Shown piece after piece: positions 49,900 through 62,300 of a DNA stretch of 64,000 bases. How positions within the stretch are numbered: the first letter of the stretch is position 1; each line of letters starts with the position of its first letter. This stretch comes from Eumeta japonica (taxonomy: Eukaryota; Arthropoda; Insecta; Lepidoptera; Psychidae). The notes below the pieces were generated by a model that saw only the letters and a program-made list of their open reading frames with translations, searched no databases and was not told the origin of the DNA. The position numbers were made by a program, and so were the translations under genes. The DNA is taken from the NCBI GenBank assembly GCA_005406025.1, contig BGZK01001352.1, positions 103,089-167,088 of the forward strand. Direction: 5' to 3'.

Positions 49900-52800
49900 T
49901 TACGGCACGGGCTCCTCGTCCGTGCCCTCTTCGGAGTCGTAAACGGGAGCGCCATTTTTCATTTGGATTACGGATTTCTTGCGGTGCCTTTCTTTCAGGT
50001 CCTTTTCGATGTTCCTAGAGCTAATTAGCGGATGCAGCGCTCGCTTCAAGCTGGCGAATAGGCCCGGGTGCTGGTGTTCTTGGCGCACGAGGAGATCGCG
50101 TGCGCCGGCGACGGGCGAGGCCGGCTCGGCCGCGGAACGCACTGTCTCCGTTGCGTCTTTATTGTCGTCAACGCTGCTTTCGTCACTGTCTGCGTGGAGA
50201 ATGTGCGCGTGCTCCTCTTGCACGGCGCAGTCGGCGCGGAAATCGGGCAGGCGACGTGCGTACGTCCAGCGTTCTAGATCACTTTCGCGCACGTAAATCA
50301 GCGGCCGGATTATACGCAAGTCGTGTTCTCTAACGCAGTAGTGCGCCTTCATAGTCCTAAGCGCGCCGCAATGGAACACGTTCGCGAGGAAAGCTCTCGC
50401 GGCATCGTCGAGATGCTGAGCCACTGCGACTACGTGGTAGCCGTGGGACGAGGCGGCGACGTAGGCCCGCCGGCGGACGGCGTGTGTTGACCAGCGGTGG
50501 GCTTCACACGGCCTGGTGGCATCGCGTCTTTCAAGTTCGGTATCATCTATTTTATCTTGGTAGACCAGTTTCACACCCAAAGTTCTGCAGTAGGCCATCA
50601 AGTGTAAAGGATCTACATCTGAATGTGGTTCATGAACGTATAATGCTCCAATAGAGAAGTGTATTCCTTTAGATCTTGAATAAAATTGATAGTGGTGCAG
50701 CGTGTGCAGCAGCGCCACAGACTCGCGACACCCCGACAGGCACACCAGAACCTTATCTCCCGGCCGGACCATGTTGTACTCTGACAACGCCTCGAGGGCG
50801 GGCTTCCAGACCCGTTTGGGCGGGCAGTGCCAGGGCGCCTCGTCGCAAGTGAACTCGCTGAGGGAGGTGTCGCTGCAGGCGCTGCTGTCGCCCTCTTCGC
50901 CGGCGCCGGCGGGGCCGCTGGAGTTCACTTCGCACCAGGCTTTGGGACACTTGCACTCTATTTCAGTGCCGTCAGAATCGTGTTCGTCCTGCACGGGCAG
51001 CCTTTGGACGTCGGTGCCGTAGCCGCTGGACCGGGAGCTGCGGTCCGAGCAGCTAGAAGACGCGATTGAGGAGCGGCTCGAGCGTTTCGCTTCTTCAATC
51101 GGACTGTTTCCCTGCACGTCGGTCTGTTCCTGTCTACAGTTTCTACGTTCCACGGGCTGGGACGCGCAGACGGGCACGCCCTCTATGATGTCGGGCACCT
51201 CGCTCTTCTCGTGCCTTTGGCACATCCTTAGCCTGCCCTGGAGCTCCTTCGATTTCTTCGTCGTCGGGTCTGACGATGTCCTCCATTTCCCGAAATCTAG
51301 ATAGGTGTCCGTGTCCGTGAAGGTCATGTTTATTCCGCTGTCCTGTGAGCTAACAGAGGGATTCAGGCACCAGTTCTTTTTTATACAGTAATGTCTGCAC
51401 GCGACGTCGGAGCAGTGAACGTCTTCGTCGGATAATTTGTTTGAACTTAAGGATTTTGGCAGGTTCGGAGAATTCTGATTTGCTGTCACCACCTGAATTA
51501 TAGTGTCTGGTGTGGACGTCTCACTAGAGAATGAGATGCTGTTTGGGCCTGATGTTTCTTGAGGTGGAGTCCTCGATACTGATTTTGGTGATTGATTTGA
51601 AGATAACGGCGATCTTTTGCAGAATTGTTCTTCATCTTTAATATAATCTGTAGGTAGAACTGGACTAGTTGGGCATTTCTTCAAGCATTGTGATGCCTTC
51701 TTTAGGTCCAGTCCCAAGTCGGGTCCGGAGCCTATTCTTCTTCTAGCAGATTGAGGGGGAGAACTTCTTCTAGAGCCATTATACGCGTAATCAGGTGAAA
51801 TCATTTCGTCGACTTGGTTTACCATTTCTCTGATTTCGTGCTTGACTTCTGATGCCATCTCTTTAGACATGCCCATCAGATATTCGGTCACGTCTATCAC
51901 GGAAACAGAATTTTTATTGCTATGACTAGAAGTAGAATTTAGACTGAGGTTACATTGTTCGACAGTATCCGAATTTTCTAATATATCATCTACCTGGGAT
52001 ATAACTTCACGTATTTCTGATTTGATTTCAGTCGCTAATTCTTTAGTCATCTCTTTGACATAAGCGTGTAGATCTTCAGAATTATGCGATGCTACTGATA
52101 TCGTCGGCGAACTTCGGCCGAACTGACTGCAATCAGATACGGAATTGTGGGCACTGTAAGGTAGTGATTTTGAAGGTAAGATCATCGGATCATCTAAAGA
52201 TTGGAGATCAGTTTGGCTGCCGCAGTGGCAGAAACCAACGACGTTCTCTGTTACTACATTAGGACTGGACTCCTTCAGCCCTAGGTTCATTTTGGTCTCG
52301 GGACTTAGTTCTCCCGGGGGACTATCCGAACCGAGACTGTAGCATCTGGATCTTACCAACACAGTTTGTGGGATTGAACTTTTTGGCTTTAGTTGTATCG
52401 GAGAAACGGATTCTCCTAAAGCGAATTGTACAGGCGAAGGTTTATGTGTTTCAACAACGGTGTTTTCTTTTTGATTTTCTTTCAGGCTAGATTCACGGGA
52501 GTAAAAAATTGGTTTCTGTTTCAGTCTTAGAATTTGGCAGTCGTCCAGCGCCGACAGACTGAAATGTCTCGGCGACGAACCAAAAATTGGGGAAGAAGTT
52601 ATGTTTGACCTGGAAGAGATTAAACTCTTTCTTGCTCCCGTATATCCTGAAGGATCGAATGGCACTATATGTTTGACGTTGGCTGATTTTCCCAAGAGAA
52701 GGTCATGAGCTTCCTTCGGGAGCATAAACCATCTTAGGTAATCTATACGCGGGTTAAAGCCCATTTCAGGTTCTGCTACGGCGCATTTCATGGCGAGCTT

Positions 52801-54256
52801 TCTGGCGCGATTGAAAAGGTTTCTCGCGGTTTGAAGACATTCAGTATAAGTTTGAGGGAATATTCCAGGTCCTAAAAAGAGAGACAAATATGTGTTATTT
52901 AGATTCGTATATCGATCAATGATCTCAAAAATCGAAACATTGTACTCTCATATATAACGATATAAATATATTTTAAATAAATTTTAAGTTTGATCAGATT
53001 TTTCTCTGAAATAACACAAAAATGTTATGAATACAATCATCTTTAATAATCAATAAATTATTAAAGATGAACTTATTATTAACATTACAAATGGAAAAAA
53101 AAAATTAAAAAAGAAATTTTAAATACTCACCCGAATATCGTCGGTCATTGGCCGTCATTTTGCCGTCGTGGTACCTTACCGAGTACAAGGATTTTCTATC
53201 TCTGAGTATCGAATTACTGTAATGACTCCACTGACCAGTTTCGGGATTGACTACATATTGGGGTAGAATTTTCCACCCTTCCGTGGCGACCATTTTCAAT
53301 GCCTCTAATACAAATGCCAGTTCGCTTTCGGACATGAAGTAAGGCAAGGATACTCTGCAGAATCCAGGTCTCAAGTGTTCGTTGTGTATGGGAATTTCCG
53401 GGGCTTTGGCGTCGCTTATCTTTCTAAATCGTGCAATTTCTTTTTGTCTGTGAAAGAGGATTAAATTTTAATTGAAATTGGTTCTATATAGAAAAATAGG
53501 TTGTAGAACGACGTTAAAAGACTATCAAAAGTGTGAAAAAAAAATTCTTCTTCGTCATAATTAAGAAATCGGTCAACAAGAGAAAAAAATCGTGGTATAG
53601 GTATTATTCAACATATATCTGATTGTTTTTATAAATTTATCTGGTAGAAGGCAATAACAATAAATAATAATACTGTTTTACTCTTTAGCAACATCTGTAG
53701 AACAAAAATTTGAAAACTTTCAGCCATTATAACAAGATGTTTACAAAAGGTCAACGTTTATGCATGCGCTATTGTTTTTAAGCAAATCACTTCTAAAAAT
53801 AGACGAAATAACACTTGTTTCGTTTACTTTTCAACTTGCCCATCTCTCTCTACAAACGATTAACAAGCATTATGTACATCATTTATTATAACAATGAAAA
53901 TGTGAAATATTTGTAAAATCAATAGCAGTAGAGAATAAACCACTTGTGCAAATAATTATTTAATACCACACTATATTAATACTTACGCTTCGACGTCGAG
54001 CAATTTTTCATATTCTTTAAGCAAATTATTGTCTATGCCCAGCACATCTTCACCGTAAGCCAGGTTGCTACTGAGCCCGCCTCTGGCCTGTATACCAAAG
54101 ACGTCGTTTAGCACTGCACAGACGAAATTGTGGTGCAAGAAAGTCCCTCTGGGGTGTTTTACCATCAGCGAGAATATCGGTAATCTTCTAGCAGTTAAAG
54201 ATTCGCTTCCCAGGAGTATCAGCTCGGGAATGTTTTTTATGTGAGCTAAGACTTGC
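49900..54256 (-). CDS. Class V aminotransferase-like / TtcA-like PP-loop fusion protein (5' end missing)
   Basis: Three exons: 53987-54256, 53131-53447 and 49900-52871. Donors are GTAAGT and GTGAGT, acceptors are good, and all phases match, giving about 1185 codons without a start. The first two exons encode the C-terminal part of a class V aminotransferase / cysteine-desulfurase-like fold (VLNDVFGIQARGG; LRPGFCRVSLPYFMSESE). A Ser-rich disordered linker follows, with two similar amphipathic helices (51975-52090, 51797-51905) and three Cys clusters. A TtcA/tRNA-thiolation-like PP-loop domain lies at about 50170-50800 (LSGCRESVALL, AQHLDDAARAFLANVF, RPLIYVRESDLERW), then an acidic/basic tail. 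The family in other eukaryotes has RGGC.CAGPY, SGGKDS and paired CxxC; here these are RGGLSSNLAYG, SGCRES and absent, so catalysis is doubtful. Upstream exons (PLP-lysine region) were not found up to 64000. Confidence 0.8.
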
Positions 54257-54449
54257 CTGTAACAAAATATTCACGTTTTAGAAACTATTAATTATTGTAT
54301 AAGTTATATCATTAATTGTAGATTAACAAAATAAAAAAGTAAGTTTCCATTAACCTTCCTCAAAATTATGTACATATTTAGGCAACGTTTGAGATACTGT
54401 GAGAATTGTGATTGGATATAGCGTAATGATACATTGTCGGTTCAATTTC

Positions 54450-54630
54450 CTTTTCAACTCTAATTCGAAAACGCAAAGATCGGGACCAGAATCGGAATCA
54501 AAAGCGGAACCAGGACTGAAATTGAAAGACAGAACAACACCGGGATCATAATTGACAGAGTGGGAGTCGATATAAATGACCAAAGAATTCATTTAATAAT
54601 CATGCAGGCGGCGGAGCCGCGGGCAATAGT
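54450..54630. repeat. Repeat 3' end with GGCGGAGCCGCGGGCAATAG
   Basis: GGGACCAGAATCGGAATC-type degenerate repeats lead to GGCGGAGCCGCGGGCAATAG, a 3' end I know from common lepidopteran elements. It lies in the intron upstream of exon 53987-54256 and is inverted relative to 23520-23830. Confidence 0.6.
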
Positions 54631-55082
54631 TAGTGTAATAATAAAATGAAACAGAGTCATAAATGAAAAATAAAAGTGTAACACAACAAAACATTTCAAA
54701 CTGTTTCGGTTACTGAATACTTATTCAGTAACTAATTTACGCTGTAATGTCGCGCATTTTAATAAGTCGCATAAAATACCAACGGGCAGCCTGGTACTCT
54801 AAAATGTGGTACATTCAAATCTTTAAGGTCAATATCTTTGGAAAATGTGGGACTCTGTCAGACATATTGTAATATGCTAAAAGGGATCATAACAATGCCA
54901 TGAAAACACTTATATTTATGGCATCTGAACGGTTTCCGAATCAAATTGGGAAAATTGACTATGAGTTAAAACAAAACAGTAGCGAAAGTCGACAGATATG
55001 TCATACTGGATGTATCGAAAACAGAGTCAAGAAACTTGTAAAAATCTCCAACCTGCCGCTCTCGTAATAAACAGAGAGAAAC

Positions 55083-55185
55083 CTAAACTGAAACTCTAAC
55101 GTCGCCGCCGATAAATTCAGGATGACGGCTGTTCACTGCCATTATAGTTTTCAGGTCGGCGTAGTGGATCATGGTGATGGTTTTG
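55083..55185 (-). other. Possible orphan exon-like segment
   Basis: After CTTTTTCAG on the minus strand an open frame reads KTITMIHYADLKTIMAVN, continues SRHPEFIGGD and stops at 55083-55085; a GTTAGA donor lies just before the stop. It does not match the aminotransferase-like domain of the neighbouring gene, and no family was recognised. Confidence 0.2.
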
Positions 55186-55739
55186 CTGAAAAAGTTTTCA
55201 GTGGAGCAATATTTTTAACACGCTTTTATTAGCTTCATTCGTAACTATGTAAACGAATTTCGGATGTCGGTTTTAACCTTCTGATTGTCGTAAACTTTGC
55301 ACGTACGTAATATATGTGATTTGGATGATAACACAATAAATTGGTACTGTCGAGGTGATCTGATGATGCAGCTGCATGATGGAAAGTGGAACTCTTCAAT
55401 AATTGTTAGTAAACATTTTGAGTTTGTCATGCGTGTCATACAGACAATCTGATGATGGAGCCGGGAGATGAATAATGGAACTTTACAATAGCTACCAGCT
55501 ATTAGCTTGGGAGGTTTACTGGTGGCTATGTTGTATGTTGTTTTTTTTTATAAGTCGAGTATAACTACTGAATGCAAGTAGACGCTAAAAGTAAAAAAAC
55601 AACTTTTTACTGATATTAAAAAATATGAATAAAACATAGTTTTAGAAATCTAAAAAACACATTTTAATGAACTGAAAAGTAAAAGGTATAATATAATTAT
55701 AGTTAACGTAAAAAAAGCGTAGGGTGTTTGATTTCAGTT

Positions 55740-58700
55740 ATTTTTTTTTTATTATATTTTCAAGACATTGCTTTTACGAGTGGCTAGCGATAAAAAAATA
55801 GACAAATGATATCAAGCATCATACAATTTTTTTATATTAATTAAAATCACATTTAAAAGTAATTTTTCACTTTTTAGTTAATTAAAAAATGTTTATAATT
55901 CATTTATAAAATTATCTTCGATAATAATAGTCCATAAGTATTTCCAACAGCGCGATAGCGACGAATTCTGCGTTCGAACACGAACAGCTGAGGCCATACT
56001 ATAGTTGTAGTTGTATATATAGTTGTATGTAGTATAGTACATTCATTTCATGAAGATAAACCTCACAAGGCGCCTTTCGGTTTACATTATAATGTTCTTT
56101 TACATATAATGTAATGTAACGCATTTAGAAATGAACGACCTACAATAATATACGTATGAAGATATTTCAACAACCCTGTAGCAAATTGTGGTTACAATTT
56201 GTTAACGTCATTGCGACAACTCTGCCTGCGCGCGATAATTATTCACCGAAGGATTAATTTATACTGATTATTGTATAAGTGCTTATTTGCTTGCTCAATT
56301 TTGAAACGAGTCTACTATGCATCCAAAGAAATAATAAATACAAATTAAAATAAATTTAAAGCAAAAATAATCTCCATGAAATACGATTATAAAGTAGGTA
56401 ATAATTCATTTTGGCAAAACTAAAACACATCATGTAGCTAATAGATACGTATACTAAAAAAGTGTATATCTATTCATGCATTATGTTGAGTTTAATACAA
56501 GAATTACTTGACTATTTCCTATATAATTTATCTTACACATTCAAAACGATCAAACAGAGAAATAATTCGTAGTAATTATGGGTATTTTAGATATATATAT
56601 ATATATATATATAATAGACGATGTGTTAAATAAAAATATGTCTAAAATATACTCTATATTATATATGAAAGATAAATCAGACGAGACTCGCGCTAACCCT
56701 TTGCCAAACGACACAAATATAAACGGCAGACAGTTTGAGTAATGATATATACCCGCGGCGACGGTGAATACAAAAATGTATACAATATTAATAGCTTGTT
56801 ACATTACTGTTGTCACATTTATTGCATTAATTCACGTTTTCGTAGCTGTTCACTAAATTAAAAAAAAACTGTGTATTCAGAGATAATATTTGTATGGTGG
56901 TGCGGCCTCATATCCGTTGGTGGATGTGTGGTTGAGTTTTAAATATTCATAAATGGTTTTAAAACAGTAACAAAAAATGCTAAAAGGCACTCTATTCTCG
57001 TGCGTTATGACGTTTTTGTTTAAATTTTATTCGTTTAGTGATCGTTATCAAATCAACTTTACACAATCTATTAGAAATACGGGCTATTCAACACGAACGT
57101 CTATGCGTTGGCGCCAATGCTAGTGTTCTGAAGTCCACACACACACACACTTCGGGCTAACAATGAATGTCAAGTCGCCAACCGGGAGGAGCTGGCTTCG
57201 CGCCAACAGCCCCTAGCGTTTGGCGAAAATTCCAACGGCAGGGTTAAGGTTGGCTTCGCTTCTTCTTTGTCGTGACACGAGTTTCGTTACAACACATCGA
57301 CTAGTAACGAATGTCGAGACCGGCACTATCTCGTGCCGTGAAACGTCATATGTTAAATATATAATATGTGAGTGTGGTACACCACACCGATTTATTTACG
57401 CTGGTAATATAATTTTGACTATACAAGTGTATTATGGCGTACCCTTATAAAAGGATATGCGCCAAGTTTATGTACTTTTTGCAGTGAAAATTCTTTAGCG
57501 ACGTATGAGAGAAATTTTCGTCACGTTTTTCTATTACGCGCCTTGTTTATTTCTAAAACTCAGTAGTGACGTGAAAAATAATATTTCAATAATAAAGTGA
57601 TAGGCAAAAAAATAAAAGGATTTATTCTAATTCCAGTGGATTTCTAACAAAAGTAAGTAATTATATCTTTTTTCTAACACATCCACCACGTGGGCGTGAT
57701 TATGTTATTTATTCTTTTAGGTTATTTCAGATTTACCACGGTTTTTGATTGTAAGTATCGGTAAATGTATATATTTTCATTAAAACTAGCAATTATTAAT
57801 TAATACGACTGTTAATCTAGTAAAAATCAATTAATTGTAATATAAAAAAAATAATAATTTAAAAATAAACTGTACACAGTTAAAAAATGAAAACATAGAG
57901 ATGTTTACTTTTTTCCTTTTTATAATATATAGAATTTATCTATGAAAAACAGTCCTCAAACATCAATAACAAGATCCGGCACTACAGTTGATGGAGTTTT
58001 TAGTAGGTCACTAAATTCCGTGGAATGTAAACCATATATTTCATATTTTAGTTACCATAAGCCATTAATTACAAAAATATATAATAACGATAACAATGAT
58101 AATAATAATTCAATCATAATTAATAAAATACTATAATAATCCTAATAGCAAAAATAAGGTGAAATAATTATATTATTTGTATGCATGTCTATGATAATAA
58201 AATAGCGTTAATTTAATACAAAATGATTTTTTTTTTGCTTAAATTTTATCTAATTTAGCTTTATTTAACCAATTTCTGTAAAATTGTAAACAGTGGATGA
58301 TTTTTCGAAAAATTATGTCATAAAGAAGTTTCACTTCTTACGTGTGTACACTAATACACACACACTTTTAATATTTCCTGGCAGAATTAACAACCCGAAT
58401 TAATGCCCTCGTGCGACCTGAACAAAACGCATTACAAATATGCAAAATATCGGCACGTGTAAATCTTAATATGTTCGCATTGGTTGTTTATTTGTATAGT
58501 ACTTACTCTAATATAGCTCGTTGGAATTTTTAATACTCATCAAGTCTGTAGATTAAATCTTCAATACTACTATATCACGTCTGCAGACAGCAATGCTCGA
58601 AGGCGGATAGGTTAAGTGTGAAGCTTTTGGTACGCCGACGCCGTCCCGGCCCTTCTGTTTCCAACTCGAAGCGAGTCCTTCCGCGAAACGTGGAGCTACT

Positions 58701-59040
58701 TTAAGCTCACTTCTAAGTATAAATGACTCGTCTAGCCTTCACTATCGTCGTCGTGTCGTTCTTTTTTAAGCGCACATGGATTTTTTTCATGCCAGAGGAA
58801 AGGATAGCATATTGAACGTAACTGGTTTTCGAGAAAAAGACCTACACTGATGTCGTTGATTGAAACTGATTTTCATTTAATTCACAACAAATAATTATGT
58901 ATTTTTGTCCTTCCCCGCGGTACGCAGTTATTTTTTTCCTAGAAGTAAAGAATAATACAAGAAAAAAAAATAGATACTATCTATTTTTTTTCAATAAAAT
59001 AGAAAATCTCTTGTTAATCATACAGTGCTCGTCGTATGAG
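55740..59040. other. AT-rich non-coding stretch
   Basis: No supported gene. It includes (TA)n at 56590-56613 and a moderately GC-rich patch at 58600-58760 of unknown nature. It is probably intronic or 5' flanking DNA of the minus-strand fusion gene. Confidence 0.5.
56590..56613. repeat. (AT)n microsatellite
   Basis: Uninterrupted AT dinucleotides. Confidence 0.9.
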
Positions 59041-59052
59041 TCAATTCAATTT

Positions 59053-59218
59053 CAGTACAACGCAAGAAATTTTGCCGCTGTGAAGTGTGAAGGCACGAAA
59101 GCTTCGCAATGGCGTAAAATAGAAACGCAACGCAGAAGGTAGAGTCGGGGAGCGTAATACCTGCACAGTATGTTATCCGCAGCCAATTTAGAGCGGCAAA
59201 GTTTCGTGCGTTATACTG
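59053..59218. mobile_element. MITE copy 1
   Basis: Terminal inverted repeats begin CAGTA.AACGCA.GAAA and continue TTTGCCGC at both ends. The element is 166 bp, non-coding, and related along its length to 60445-60609 (shared GCTTCGCAATGGCGTAAAAT-type core). Confidence 0.75.
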
Positions 59219-59479
59219 TACTTTACCATCGGACCTACATCGGTTTCAATTATCGGGCGAATACTCGTCCGATATGATAGTTCTACCAGACTCGTAACAG
59301 GAAAGAATAACAGACCTATTCATTTTATAATCTCATTACAAGTTTCGTTAATGCCACTTCACCTGCGTCAATCCCGGTCGCAAGCGATGACGGACGACAT
59401 TAAAAATGCGTCGTTTGTTATTCGCTAAAAAACAAAATTATCGCAAAGATCTACCAACCACCAGCGAGACGGCGTCGAT

Positions 59480-59640
59480 GCGCGTACATCGCGTCATTGA
59501 AGTGTGATGGATCGCCGCGGCGGAATAGACCCGTCCATCACGCGCGACACCGGCGCGCCGGGGCGCTGACGTCACGGCCGCTTCGAAGGCGCAGGATTGG
59601 ATCTCCGAAATCGATCCATAATGCAATATGCCTACAGTCG
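59480..59640. promoter_or_regulatory. GC-rich patch with a perfect CRE palindrome
   Basis: CpG-rich block containing GGCGCGCCGGGGCGC and TGACGTCA (59567-59574), the full cAMP-response element. The placement suits a promoter or enhancer. A transcript start could not be tied to a gene. Confidence 0.35.
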
Positions 59641-60444
59641 CCTGAACTGCGCTAAAATCTAAAAGTGGAGAATACACGACGGAAACGACTGTTTGCTTTG
59701 GTTTTGAGATATAAACGAAGTAGCTCTTGAAAACTGTGCCATTATTGTTTCTGTAAAATATTCATGAAAATAACACCTCACCACAGCGTTTTTATGAGCG
59801 GATTAATAAAAGCGCTGAACATTTGTTTGTGATTTTTTCGGTACGACAATTTTAAAAGGCTTCTTATTACCCCTCACCTTTTTTATTATAATCTTAATAA
59901 ATTTAATTTATGAAATAAAACAAATACATTTCATCATCAACCGAAGAAACTACAATCTGTAGTAAAACTTTGCTTGCAATTTCCGGTAAAAAGTGCATTC
60001 ATTTGGTTGTCGAGTCTAACAATAAGCCATTAATGCTTTTTATTGCTTAGCAAATATGTAACTTTTGTAATATTTACTGCATTATAGAACTTACAGGGTT
60101 TCTTAGCGTAAAAAAAATATGCTTCATAACATTTATTGTTCAAAATATTCCATATCTCAACTAAAATTCATATATCGTAACTATTTTGCGTGTTAACTCC
60201 AGCCTTATTCATGTGGCTACAAAAATGAGATTGATTTATATAATCCTCAAAGTCCCTGCCTATCATAGCTAATTCGAGGTGGACATAAAATTAAAATGTT
60301 GACTTGCATTAGTTCCAAATATACGATAGAAATTCTGGGGAAACAGTCTAAAAAACTTATGAATGTATTGTATCATTGCTAACTCAGAATTATCCACGCT
60401 ATTACATGCGTTTTGGGCATGAAACAATCTCGGATTGCAGGGTA

Positions 60445-60609
60445 CAGTACAACGCATGAAACTCTGCCGCCGTGAAGTTAGTCATGAAAGCGTCGCAATG
60501 GCGTAAAATAGGAACGCGGGGGAGAAGAAGGAAGGATCGGGGAGTGTTCACCTGCGCATTACATCATTCGCAGGCATTTCACAGTGGCAAAGTTTCGTGC
60601 GTTTCACTG
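60445..60609. mobile_element. MITE copy 2
   Basis: Ends CAGTACAACGCATGAAACTC and, in reverse complement, CAGTGAAACGCACGAAACTT. It is 165 bp and pairs with copy 1 about 1.2 kb away in the same orientation. Confidence 0.75.
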
Positions 60610-60639
60610 CACCGGCATAAATATAAACAAGTATAGGCC

Positions 60640-61050
60640 CCAACACGCAATGGATCAGTAGCGCGGCGGCTATGTGGCCTTAATGCACACGAAGGAGGCA
60701 CTTTATACGTGTTAACCGCAATGTACACATAAGTCATTAACATACAGTATCACCACGCAACGCGCACAATATTGACTTACCTACGCCCGTAGACATGCCG
60801 AATTGGCGCAGAACCCACGACCCGGGATATATTAAAGTTGTTTTCACGCATCGTATTTTTATAGCCGCATCTATTTCTAACTCGAGATAAAAAAACTTGG
60901 TTACGAATTCGCACAGTGTACCCTGACCTTGATGCATGCAAACACATCGCGTCACGCCGTCGCGCCGCGCTGCGGCTTGGCTAGGTGCTTCTCTACAACC
61001 AATATTGTGATTGGCGGGGGAAAAAAAACCTATGTAATGCTCGTCCACCT
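60640..61050. other. Moderately GC-rich patch with donor-like site
   Basis: On the minus strand GGGCGTAG^GTAAGTC (about 60783) is a strong donor after a 103-codon frame. This could be an untranslated or N-terminal exon, but no domain was recognised. Confidence 0.25.
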
Positions 61051-61899
61051 ACCTAAAACGACTGCACTCGACTTCAAAACTATATTGATCGCTTACAATA
61101 ATGTAATGTAATGTTACAATATGTATGTCGGTTTGGACATATCTACGTTTGAATATCAGCGACATTCACAAATATGTACCTGTTGTAGTAGTCGGGCTCA
61201 GGTGCGGCGATCTAGTTGATGTCAGTTCATTTACAAATATGTTTCGTGAACATTTGAAAACGAACGAAATCTAATCCAAAATGGATCTCATCGAATTATA
61301 ATTGAATGGTTTAAATAATATCAGTTTTTTTTTTTTGTAATCCTCAAGAAATTATACAAGTTTTGTTTAACACTCTGTATGTTGATTCATTACCTAGGTG
61401 GTCTGATATACGTACCATCGTCTCCAATTGTCTTTACTCGATACAACGCAGAAAGAGATAAATAAAAAGAATTAGATGCGGAACATGAAATAGGGTAACA
61501 AATGATTTTCATATCTTTTGAAATGATGACGGATAATGTAATTATGTATGACAAAATTGACAAGAGATTTTGATGCTGTAAGAAATTGACGCTGTCGATG
61601 GACAACAAAAGCAATTTGTAATTATAAAATTACATGAAATTGCGGTAGATCACGCGAAAAACGTTGACAAAATCGAGAGAGATTATGTATTATGTAGATC
61701 TGTATATCATTATCGGTATTAGACTTTACTGAACATCATGAAAATCTATATACTACAGTCAAATAAAATAATTATTCCAAGTTAACCAAACACGCTTTTT
61801 GAACTTTCACAATGTCATACTAACTGTATCATTATAACACAATGATACTTGTGTAATAGTAATACACTGTCTCCAAATAAATAGAACTCCAAAAATAAA

Positions 61900-62300
61900 T
61901 CGACCGACAACGCAGCCATTAAACAAAGCGTCCGAGATAACATCGCTTTTCAGGCGATACTAACGCCTAATGCTCTCATACTTCGATTTAATCTACGACT
62001 GCAGCGAGCTCCGGAAAATAGCTAACGACGCACAGACAGATTTATGTCTAGAGTCTTTCGAGAAATCGCCTCGGTCAAAAGATCACGCTTACAAGGCATA
62101 AAAACAAGCGATCCCCGCCAAGTTGTCATGTAAAACGGGAGATTTAAAACTCGCCCGGCGCTTTTGTTTTATTAATTAGCCAAATTATCGCTTCGTCGAA
62201 TCTTAACGACGGGCATAACGACGAGATAAAGCTATTGCGTTTAGTTGGCCGCCAACAAAAAGTTTGTTATGATAACAATATAACAGACAGAGCTCTATAA
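61900..62300. other. Higher-complexity non-coding block, possible cis-regulatory element
   Basis: Less AT-biased than the flanks and free of recognisable repeats, with several TAATTA/ATTAATTAGC homeodomain-type and GATAA-type words close together. No ORF. Confidence 0.2.

Noticed and set aside
50000..51070. Several antisense open frames of 60-106 codons opposite the fusion gene
   Set aside because: They are mirror frames of the GC-rich PP-loop coding region. The sense strand has recognisable motifs and matched splice sites.
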